Shown: piece by piece, positions 32,380-41,866 of the stretch
How the letters are laid out: each line of letters opens with the position of its first letter
Position numbering within the stretch: the stretch's first letter is position 1
Assembly: GCA_028455995.1 (NCBI GenBank)
Contig: JABELC010000005.1
Span: forward strand, 3,534,001 to 3,598,000
Source: Scleromitrula shiraiana
Lineage: Eukaryota > Ascomycota > Leotiomycetes > Helotiales > Sclerotiniaceae
Direction: 5' to 3'
Length of the DNA: 64,000 bases
Position numbers and translations under genes: made by a program
Notes under the pieces: model-generated
Databases searched by the model: none
The model's input: the letters and a program-made list of their open reading frames with translations, nothing else
Told to the model about the DNA's origin: nothing

Positions 32380-33400
32380 ATACATGAGGAGATTGCTTTT
32401 GTGAATGGCGTTTGGTTGGATACCCTGCCTATTGTTGCATTGTATGATATTTGGGAGAACAAACAGAACTCGATACAAAATGGGAGGACAATTTTAGAGT
32501 GAGGCTGGGAAGTTTGAGTGAAAAGTAAATTTGTGCTTTCAAATATGAGACCGTGTAGAGTGAGGTTATTCGGGGCGGCTATCAGATAGCTTCAGTTGTA
32601 ATATATGGTAAGGCAACGATTGGGAGGAGAACAAAGGCATATGAGATGATATGAGGAGGGTCTTTTGCTCGAAGTTGAAAGGGGATCAAGTCGCGAAATA
32701 AATCTTTAAGGTATTCATATATCCATAATTGTGATCAATCAAAAATCCTCTATTCGAGTACATAGGACAAATCTAGAACCTGCCTCGAATTACTTATCTG
32801 AAGCATTCATCTGAAGCATTCATCTGAAGCATTCATCTGAAGCATTCATCTGAAGCATTCACCTGAAGCATTCACCTGAAGCACTCCTCTTTCATTCATT
32901 TCTAAGGTTGTTGTTACCTATCAGCCTTGCGATTTCTATTGTATTGGTTCAGCCACCTTCAAGTTGGTTCGATAAACAAGGGTCAATTAACACCGATTAG
33001 AATTAATCATTAGATCTTTGTATTTTGATCGTCACGTTCCATTATCTTCTTTTACATAAATTCAAACAATCTCTCCAGAACTTTAGAATTAATTCTTCTA
33101 CTTAAGAAATAGATATTTCCAATATTCCCATCAAGTAATAATAAATCTATATTCACTTCAACTTCTCAATACCTTCTTGTTTTCTTTTGATTACGAATAG
33201 AAACTACGAGTACTTCTGCGCAGATACCAACTTTGACTATTTATTCCCCTCATCTACCCCACCACATTAAACAACCCATCCATCATCTTGAACTTCATCT
33301 CTGCTACCAACCAACCAACCAACCAACCACATCAACGTACCTCGAATATCATAGCCATAGCTACAAATCAATCAATCAATCAATCAATCAATAAACAAAC
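32380..33400. other. Spacer with tandem repeats
   Basis: Between Sec11 and the E2 gene, no gene seen. It contains the 13-bp tandem repeat at 32795-32886 and CT-rich and AATC-repeat sequence (33367-33391) directly before the E2 start, probably 5' untranslated region. Confidence 0.5.
32795..32886. repeat. 13-bp tandem repeat, about 7 copies
   Basis: Unit ATCTGAAGCATTC repeated head to tail; the last copies carry ATCTG to ACCTG changes. Located about 515 bp upstream of the E2 start in intergenic DNA. Confidence 0.9.
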
Positions 33401-34093
33401 ATGGCAGCTCGTCGCATTTCAAAGGTTAGAAAAAATAACATTCTGATTCCTTCGATTCACAAACTAACAACTGAAATTATAGGAGTTATTGGAGATTGAA
33501 ACCAACCCAATTGTGGGTATTAAAACCTCTCTGTTGAAAGAAGATGATTTGCATAGGTGGAAGGTGGAGATGGAAGGTCCTGCAGGTACACCATATGCTG
33601 TATGCTTTCTTTCTTTCTTTCTTTTATATCAGATCAAATGGAATGATTTCGAATATCCTCATTAAATCCCCACACAAACACCTACCTACTCACCCACTCA
33701 CCAACCACCTATCCAACCCCATAACATGTCCCCAACTCGAACACCTCCAACTAACAACGTTCCTTCTCTCAGGGCGGCAAATTCGAACTCTCAGTCTCCC
33801 TCCCCATAGACTACCCCTTCAAGCCCCCCGTCGTAAACTTCGTAACCCGCATCTACCACCCCAACGTAACCTACGACGAAAAAGGATCCATCTGCGTGGA
33901 CGTGCTCAAACAAGACAACTGGAAGCCCTCGCACAAGGTAGCTTCGATTTTGGGCGCGATTAGGAATTTGTTGATTGTGCCGAACCCGGATGATCCGCTG
34001 GAGAGTAGTATCGCGGAGAAGTATAAGAATGATAGGGCGGCTTTTGAGACGGAGGCGAGCGCGTGTATGAAGAAGTATGCGAGTGGGGAGTAG
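33401..34093 (+). CDS. Ubiquitin-conjugating enzyme E2
   Basis: Three exons (33401-33424, 33483-33599, 33773-34093) give 153 residues, a minimal UBC-fold E2. The HPN motif lies at 76-78 (RIYHPNVTYDEKGSI) and the catalytic cysteine is C88 (GSICVDVLKQ). WKPSHKVASILGAIRNLLI and NPDDPLESSIAEKY are standard E2 lines. The N-terminus, MAARRISKELLEIETNP, is the class I start. It accepts ubiquitin from E1 as a thioester on C88 and passes it to substrates with an E3. It resembles the Ubc4/5- or Ubc14-like group, but the exact paralogue is not settled. The second intron (33600-33772) is long and pyrimidine-rich; the last exon has a much higher GC content than its surroundings. Confidence 0.96.
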
Positions 34094-37000
34094 GGGGGAA
34101 GGATGTTGGGGGGGTGGATGGGTGTCATTTTATCTTGTGTTCTTGTCACTTCCTGCAGTGATGGCGAAAGAAAGAAACACTGAAGATATCAAGATGAACA
34201 TCAAGACATAAGCACGGCCAGACAGCCAGACAGGCAGCTACACACATATGACTCAAACGATTGGAGAAATCAACGAAATGGAATAAATGGCGTTATGGGT
34301 ACGGATGGGAGCAATGAAGCAAGCAAGCAAGCAAGCAAGGAAGCATAGAAGTAGTTTTTGCATTTACTTTTCAGCGATCTTTCTTTCCTTTTCACGTCAT
34401 TCACATACATACATGCAGACAGTCATAGTAGTTTCTACGAGTTTATATGAATAGATGAATAAATGAGGGGAGCAGATATAGCATGCACACATAGCATTGG
34501 GAATACTCGGAATGAAAATTAAGAATCCCCTCTCTTGCTGTATGGCTGTATAATAAACCAATGGATATCAATCAACCTGTGACAAATTCCATGAATCATA
34601 TCAAAACTCGTTCCTATCCTTGGTGTGCCGAAATCTGGATATAATTCACATCACCTAATATAGCTTCCGCTCCCGTTCCCACTCTACTGGTTTGGTTTGG
34701 TTTGGTTTGGCTTGGTTTGGTTTGGTTTGGTCTGATCTGATCTGATCTGATCTGATCTGACGGGCTTAGTGGCCCCCGCCGCTACTCATAACACTTGCGC
34801 TATATAATACACCAACCACCAACCACCAACTATATCTGTGGACGGGCTGACATGACTGGATAGAATAGAACTACATTTCGGTGATTTGATGGATATGATT
34901 TGATGGATATGATACTGTGAACGGAAATAAAAGAATAATCTTGTAATGAAAAAGACCAAAAATAAAAGAAAAAGAAAAATAAAAAAAAGGGCAAATAAAG
35001 GTAAATAGATAATACGGCTGGGTTATTATTTACTTATTTACTTGCTTATTTATTTACTGTATTGGATGGAATAAAAGTACATTTTTACCGGTACATACTA
35101 TTTGATACTTCGCATACATACATACATACATACGAGTTTATTAATGTAGATGCTTAAAGCTAGAGCTAGATGCTTAGAGCTAGATGCTTAGAGCTAGATG
35201 CTAAGGTGTTCATTTGTTCAATTTAGTTTTATGCATCCATACATACATACAAGCATGATGTATGTATAGTATTATTATAGTATTAATATCGGGTCAGGTC
35301 CCCTGACACGCCGCCTCTTCTTTATGATCTTTTATTTTAATAATATTGTTAGATCACATGTTAGATCACATGTTTTAAATCACATGTTTTAAATCACATG
35401 TTTTAAAAAGCTTGTTCAAAAGCTTAAATTTAACCAATCAACTACTTTAAAATCTCGATTTTAACCAATCATTTATTTTAAAAAAGTGCCAAGATTCTTC
35501 CAAGGCGCTAATAAAATCACCCTTGTATCATACCAAAAAAAAAAATGAGTAGACTCGTATAAAACCTCTCTTTTTGTAAACAAAAAGAAGAGGCATATGG
35601 AGATTTCTTTACGAGTACAGAGAAATTATAATTAATTCATGATTCATAAACGGACGATCTCTTCCTCTTTATTTCTTTCTTTTTTTCTTTCTTTCTTTAT
35701 TTCTATCCTTCTTTCTTTCTTTTTTTTTTCTTCAAACGATCTTTTTCTTCAAACGATCTTTTTCTTCAAACGATTTTCTTCTTCTCCCGCTCTTCTTCGA
35801 TGAGTTTCGAGAAATCAGAAATCAGAAATCCAATCATCTATTTCTTATCTTGCAATAAAATATCAATGATGTGATGAACCTGGGGGTCTAACTTCATTCA
35901 TAGCTGGATAGCTGGACATGGACAGATTCTTTGCTTTGACCCGTTAATAATATTAATATTAATAATAACTTAAATTGAAAAAAAAAAAAATATACTAAAT
36001 TCATTTATGAAACATCTGAAACTTTTGCTGGGATTCTTTTGATTCTTTCTTTTTGCTTCTTTTGCTTCTTTTTGAGCCCCTTCTTACGTTTTAGCCCCTT
36101 CTTGTTTTTTAGCCCCTTCTTACTCTTACATTTTTTTTTTGGTATGAATTATTATGGATAATTACAACTAGTAGGATTTATTTCTTGTTTTAAATGTTTA
36201 TGTTTTATATTTATATTTATTATATTCATATTCATTTATATTCATTCATTAATTCCAAAAATTTACTCTTTCATTTCTTAATTAGATGATTTCTTATATA
36301 TATTATAATAATACATAAATTCAATACCGTGACTTATCATCACATCATATAGAAAAAGATACATGTGCCAAGACTAGCACTATAGATTTATATATTACTA
36401 TTAAATAGAACTACATCTACATCAGGTATTTTATTCCGTAGTTCTAATAAATACATTCGATACGTGTATATTAATTTATATGTACTATACAGAAGTATTC
36501 TGAACGGGTATTACATTGTATTGTATTGTACATTTAAATATTCATATTCTCATGCATTTCTTCATCATACTTTTATATTCACTTTTATATTCATATTCAT
36601 ATACATATGCATATTAGAACTACTCGAGTATACTGTACTGTATTGTATTATACTGATTTACTAATCTTGTCCTTACATACGAAACCAAATTCGAAACTAA
36701 ATTCGATACTTATTAATAAATATCAAACCTTTATATGTAAACATCTTATTATTTACTTGTTACATATTACTTATTATTTACTTACTTATTACTTATTATT
36801 TACTTACTTATTATTTACTTATTTACTTATTTACTTATTGACTTATTAACTTACCTATAATTTTATTAATTTCTTCATATTAAAATCGATGGTGGTTGAT
36901 CTACTACGAACTACAATTACAACGACTCAAGAATTCTATTCGAATCATTCATTGAGCTTCATTCATTCATTCATTTGATTCATTCATTCAATTCATTCAT

Positions 37001-37689
37001 TCATTCATTCACACATACATACATACATACATTCAATTCATCCCTTCCTTCCTACACTTTTTATACCTTTTCATTCATTCATACTTCCCTTCCTTTCCAT
37101 TTCCAATTTATATTTATATATCTGTCCGGTACAAAATTCAATTTAAATTCGCATTACCCCCCCAAATTTACTTATATTTGAAACATTAGAAACATTAGAA
37201 ACACAATTTGAATGAGAATTATTAATATCCGAACTTTCAGGATATTTCAGGATACTGCGATACGATAATTTTTGGGTACTTTCCCTACTTTACTTTCCCT
37301 CGCTATCACTAATTACTAAACCTTCGAATATTGATTGGATATACTCCGAACACTCGAACTCTCGAACTGTTGAACTCTCGAACACTCGAACTCTCGAACT
37401 CTCAAACTCTCGAATGACTCGATACCGTACCTGGATACTTTGGTCTAATGCTCTTTCGATCAAGTTGTTACCCGTGGATATACCATTTGATACTACCTAC
37501 CTGGAGGTTTTGTACCATCTACGGACAATAAATAAATAACCTTGGAATTGTACAACTACTACCTACTAAAACATTCACACTCATTTTCGTCGATATTGAA
37601 TAGAAAAAGGGAAGAAGAAGAAGAAGAGAAAAAAAAAAAAAAAAAAAAAAAAGGGATAAACTCCTCAAACCGATTGAACGATTTACTTA
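34094..37689. other. 3.6 kb microsatellite-rich spacer
   Basis: No gene is seen. Contents: GGTTT and CTGAT pentanucleotide repeats (34689-34760), TACA repeats (about 35112-35133), T-rich and polypurine tracts (35650-35780), ATT/CATT repeats (36770-37032), and CTCGAACT-type repeats (about 37343-37424). A poly-A run of about 24 (37629-37652) precedes the TBC gene. Direct repeats of a CACATGTTTTAAAT-like unit occur at about 35350-35407. A short inverted repeat pair (35313-35323 / 35584-35594) might bound a small element. The right end is probably promoter and 5' leader of the TBC gene. Confidence 0.5.
35313..35594. mobile_element. Possible small inverted-repeat element (MITE-like)
   Basis: An 11-bp pair GCCTCTTCTTT / AAAGAAGAGGC bounds a 282-bp AT-rich stretch. 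Next to the left arm lies a GC-richer inverted repeat GTCAGG-TCC-CCTGAC. No clear target-site duplication or transposase is seen, so it may be coincidental in a low-complexity zone. Confidence 0.2.
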
Positions 37690-37887
37690 ATGTTGAAGGA
37701 AAATAAAATACAAGGTTTCGCCAAATACAATCCGGGTCTTACTGACCTGGAGGGAGAGAGAGGTGGATTGGTTGTGTATACAATTTGTGTATCGGAGGAA
37801 GGTTCAACAAGAAAAGGAAAAGTCTTAGATGGGATTTCCTCCATATTCGTAAAAGTCAAGTCAAGTCAAGTTAACAGTTATCTATGA
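37690..37887 (+). promoter_or_regulatory. Upstream ORF overlapping the TBC start codon
   Basis: An ATG at 37690 opens a 65-codon frame (MLKENKIQGFAKYNPG..) whose TGA stop (37885-37887) overlaps the next gene's ATG (37884-37886) as ATGA. No intron was found. The translated peptide is not recognised. The geometry is that of an upstream ORF whose termination could permit reinitiation at the main start; alternatively the transcript starts downstream of it. Confidence 0.5.
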
Positions 37888-40598
37888 AGATGAACATGGC
37901 AAATGGGTACAATGGCGTTGAAACGTCGTCCTCCCCAATTTCCAATAATCTCGATAATAGGAGTCCGAATATGCAGATGCAGATGCAGGTACAACATCAA
38001 AGAACGATGAAACTCAACATATATCCAACGAGACCCAGAACAACACCAAAGGTTGCCGAATTAGATGTTAATTCTAGACCACCTCCATTTCCATATCCTC
38101 CTCGATCTCCTCGATCTCCTCGATCACCAACTCCTTCTACTCGAAATAATTATCCGCCGGTTCAAAATCCACTTGCATACCATCCATATCAACAATACCA
38201 ACAACAAAGGCCCTCGACCTCACATAATCCCAGTTCCAACGAACCTTACCGATCCTTTACTGCTCCGCCACCTCAGCAGAACCTCCGTAGAAGACCTTCA
38301 GAAGCCTCACGACTTCGACAACTTAGTGGCAACGTACGATCGCATTCTTCCAATGGCAGACGTACACCAGAGGTACCGGCAAGAGTTGATAATTTTTCCA
38401 GACCAAGACAAGGAAGTTTGCACAGAAGAAATGAATCACCAAGCCCTTTAATACAAGGGTCAACATTTCCGGAGCCACAGAACCAGGGACGATCAGCAAA
38501 TAATGGGGTTGGTTATAGTACAAGGGATCGAGGTCTTTCAACATCTTCTTCACAATCTGGACAGCAATATCCAGCCCACCAGTTACGACCTTCTGCGTCT
38601 ATTCCCGATTATCATACATCAGATTTGACAAATGCAAGGCAGCGGAATCTAAATCATCCTTCTTTTAGACCCAGAACGGCAGTGAGCAGACCGGATAGTA
38701 ATAATTCTTCATTATCTCGACGCGATCCCACTCTTCCACCAACTGGTTTTGATGACGAGGAAATTAGGACAAGTTTTAGATCTGCTTTGACTACAAGTTC
38801 GAGTTATTTTGGGACAAGTGGGACGGAGAGGAGTAGTGTTTTGACCAAGAGTAGCTCTAGGACTTCCTTCTTTGGTAAAGACGAGGGAATGACCGTGGAT
38901 GATGCGATTGGAATGTATGAAGGTGGATTCGTAGATTCTGGAGTTGAAGACAACGATTTAGATGAGAAATTATTAGAGGCTGGGGGAGAAGTAATACCAA
39001 GGAGATTATATATGGGCAAGGACTACGACGAAAAACCTCGACCTTTTACACCCAATTCAGAAAGTAGACGTTCTAAGATGGAGGAAGCGATGGGTGGTTC
39101 TCTTATGCCTGATTCCTCCCTTGAACATCCAATGGGATATTCAATCAGGACTTCTGCAGATATGTTTGAGGCGAAAGGGGAGGATATACAAAGTCCTGCG
39201 GCTACTGTCAGTCTTTCGCCAGGGGATTTGTCGGAATCTAAAGAATTCGAGGCTCAGATAAGCCAGGATAATTTCGAACCAACAGAAATTGAACCTCCTC
39301 GTCTACCTCCAACCCAACCGGCATTAGATACATCGAGAGATAGATATGGATTTCGAAGGAAGACACAATACATATCTTTGGAAGAATATGAAGCTTGGCA
39401 TGGACCATACGAGGAATACGTTGAGCGAAGGCGGAAAAAATGGGTTCTCTTGATGAAAGATTACAGTTTAATCACTGATAACCCTACACGATTCCCACCT
39501 AAAACAAACAAGGTCAAACGTTTCGTACGAAAAGGTATACCACCCGACTGGCGCGGTGAAGCTTGGTTTTACTATGCCGGTGGTCCTGCGATGGTTTCAA
39601 AACACTATGGGGTTTATGATTCACTACTTAAACAGGCAGCAGCTGGGGCAGTTAGCCAGACTGATGATGAAATTATTGAGCGGGATCTCAATCGTACGTT
39701 TCCTGATAATATCAGGTTTAAACCGGATCCACCACCTGCGGACGAGACGCGTAATAGTCAACGAAGTTTTAAGGATCCCGAAACACCGATGTTGAAATCG
39801 TTAAGGAGAGTTTTACAGGCGTTTTCTATTTATAACCCCAAGATAGGGTATTGTCAATCGTTGAATTTTCTGGCTGGTCTACTACTTCTATTCATGGATG
39901 AGGAGAAATCCTTCTGGATGTTAAACATCATCACCCGGGTTTACCTCCCCGGCACGCACGAAGTCAACCTCGAAGGCGCAAATGTAGACCTAGGAGTCCT
40001 AATGACAAGTATTAAGGAATCCATGCCGGCTATCTGGGCCAAAATCGGAGGAGAACTAGATGGGACGGCAGGGGACGGAAGACTCTCGATGCGTCTCCCG
40101 CCCATCACCCTCTGCACTACCGCGTGGTTCATGTCCTGTTTTATCGGCACTCTGCCTATCGAAACGACACTGCGAGTATGGGATTCCTTTTTCTTCGAAG
40201 GTTCAAAAACACTCTTCCGTATCGCGCTTGCGATTTTTAAAGTCGGCGAGGCGGAAATCAAAGCAGTGAGTGACCCGATGGAGATTTTCCAGGTTGTTCA
40301 AACGATCCCCAGGAAACTTGTGGATGCGAGCGCGTTGCTGGATGCGTGTTTTAGGAGGAGGAATGGGTTTGGACATCTTAGTCAGGAGACGATTGAGGAG
40401 AGGAGAGCGTTGAGGCGGAAGGGGTATGCGGAGGAGAGGAGGGTGGCGAATGGAGAGGTTGGGCATGAGGGTGGGGCGGGGATGGGCGGGAGGAAGGGGA
40501 CGTTTTTTGGGGGTAGGAGACTTCATAGGGAGAGAGAAAGGGAGAGGGAGAGGGAGAGGGAGAGGGGGAGGGGGAGGGGGAGACCTAGTGAGGCGTAA
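37884..40598 (+). CDS. TBC-domain Rab GTPase-activating protein
   Basis: One uninterrupted exon of 904 codons. Residues 1 to about 500 are Ser/Pro/Arg-rich and probably disordered. A TBC domain follows at about 545-815: KRFVRKGIPPDWRGEAWFYY, the arginine-finger line IERDLNRTFPDN (about 597-608), LKSLRRVLQAFSIYNP, the glutamine-finger line GYCQSLNFLAGLLLLF (about 655-670), and FMSCFIGTLPIETTLRVWDS. TBC proteins supply Arg and Gln in trans to speed GTP hydrolysis by Rab GTPases, ending Rab signalling at secretory or endocytic membranes. It is closest to the Gyp2/Msb3-4/Mdr1 group, from memory; which Rab is unknown. The C-terminus is a low-complexity Arg-Glu then Arg-Gly run made of GAGAGG repeats (about 40525-40585). 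Start chosen at the first ATG of the ORF. Confidence 0.93.
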   Translation: MKMNMANGYNGVETSSSPISNNLDNRSPNMQMQMQVQHQRTMKLNIYPTRPRTTPKVAELDVNSRPPPFPYPPRSPRSPRSPTPSTRNNYPPVQNPLAYHPYQQYQQQRPSTSHNPSSNEPYRSFTAPPPQQNLRRRPSEASRLRQLSGNVRSHSSNGRRTPEVPARVDNFSRPRQGSLHRRNESPSPLIQGSTFPEPQNQGRSANNGVGYSTRDRGLSTSSSQSGQQYPAHQLRPSASIPDYHTSDLTNARQRNLNHPSFRPRTAVSRPDSNNSSLSRRDPTLPPTGFDDEEIRTSFRSALTTSSSYFGTSGTERSSVLTKSSSRTSFFGKDEGMTVDDAIGMYEGGFVDSGVEDNDLDEKLLEAGGEVIPRRLYMGKDYDEKPRPFTPNSESRRSKMEEAMGGSLMPDSSLEHPMGYSIRTSADMFEAKGEDIQSPAATVSLSPGDLSESKEFEAQISQDNFEPTEIEPPRLPPTQPALDTSRDRYGFRRKTQYISLEEYEAWHGPYEEYVERRRKKWVLLMKDYSLITDNPTRFPPKTNKVKRFVRKGIPPDWRGEAWFYYAGGPAMVSKHYGVYDSLLKQAAAGAVSQTDDEIIERDLNRTFPDNIRFKPDPPPADETRNSQRSFKDPETPMLKSLRRVLQAFSIYNPKIGYCQSLNFLAGLLLLFMDEEKSFWMLNIITRVYLPGTHEVNLEGANVDLGVLMTSIKESMPAIWAKIGGELDGTAGDGRLSMRLPPITLCTTAWFMSCFIGTLPIETTLRVWDSFFFEGSKTLFRIALAIFKVGEAEIKAVSDPMEIFQVVQTIPRKLVDASALLDACFRRRNGFGHLSQETIEERRALRRKGYAEERRVANGEVGHEGGAGMGGRKGTFFGGRRLHRERERERERERERGRGRGRPSEA

Positions 40599-41866
40599 AG
40601 TAAAATTGAATGGGGTATGGGATGGATGGATGGATGGATGGATGGATGGATGGATGGATGGAAATAAATACAGGAGTTGTCATTGTCATTGGGATTGGTG
40701 TTGGTGTTGGATGGATGGATGGATCAATGGCAGGCATGGGATTACTACTATCTGGTTATTTGATTGCAATGATAGCGTGCATAAATAATTTTGTTTCGTT
40801 TTATTTTATTTTATTTTGTTTCTATGGTGTTATATTTTATTTTATTCTATTATATCCTATTCTACTATTCTATTCTATTCCATTTTGTTCCATTTTGTGT
40901 TGTTTTGTTTCCCCCGAGATATCTATCCCTTTCTTTGCGTATTTTTTTTTTTTTAATTTTTCTTTATTTTTTTACTTTTTGTCATGATCTTCAGCGTGGA
41001 GTACGATAGATAAATAGTAGATTGGGTGTGGTGTGATCGTTGGGTGTGGTGTGATGGTGATGGTGATGGTGATGGTGGAGGTGATGGTGATGGTGGAGGT
41101 GATGGTGATGGTGGAGGTGGAAAAGGGCGTTTTCTTTCTTTCTTTCTTCTCTTTTGTTGGGTTTTGTAAATAAACGAACGGTATAGGGTTGGGTTGGGTT
41201 GGGTGGGTGAAATAGAGAGGGATTGGTAGATGGGTAGATACAGGTAGATTAGATTAGATTAGAATGGGAATGAGAATAACTATGTGTGTGTGTGAGAGAG
41301 AGAGAGAGAGAGTGAGAGAGAGAGAAATGCATTTATTTTGATTTTGATTCTGATTTTAATGTGTATTTGTGTATTTTCGTGTATATTTTCATATATACAT
41401 ACTGTGATCTTCAGATTGAGTTCAGATCTTTATATTGATTGTATCGGAGATTTATTTATATGCATGTTTTAGCTGGAAGTTCTTCATTTGCTAAAAATAA
41501 TAAAATCCGATTCGAAATGATGGCCCTAAATAAATGGTTATTGTTACTATGAGAGTTATTATTACTATGACAGTTACTATGACAGTTATTATGACAGTTA
41601 CTGTGACAACACCCCGGAATCCCTAAGATTATTTACATGTTAATAATAAATTCGCGAATTCTCAAAATGGAAATTTAAAGAATCCCCTTTCGCCATCAAC
41701 ATTTAAAAACACAAAATACATACAAAACACCAAATACATACAAAATATTAGAACTTACTACTCAAGAACCTCTCACATCTTTCACCTTGAGAGTTCAAAA
41801 AATCAACATATCATATACGGATACGCATACGCATACGCATACGAAGGAAGAGAGAAAAAAAGAAAG
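40599..41866. other. Microsatellite-rich spacer
   Basis: Between the TBC gene and the kinesin, no gene seen. It carries GATG tetranucleotide (40621-40662), TTTTATTTTAT-type (about 40797-40830), GGTGAT hexamer-type (about 41050-41120) and GA (41294-41324) repeats, and short repeats of CATACG just before the kinesin start (about 41823-41842). Confidence 0.5.
40621..40662. repeat. GATG tetranucleotide microsatellite
   Basis: About ten GATG units in the 3' flank of the TBC gene, 22 bp after its stop codon. Confidence 0.9.

Noticed and set aside
37690..37887. The uORF as an independent gene
   Set aside because: No recognisable domain, and its stop overlaps the TBC start codon; better described as a leader ORF.
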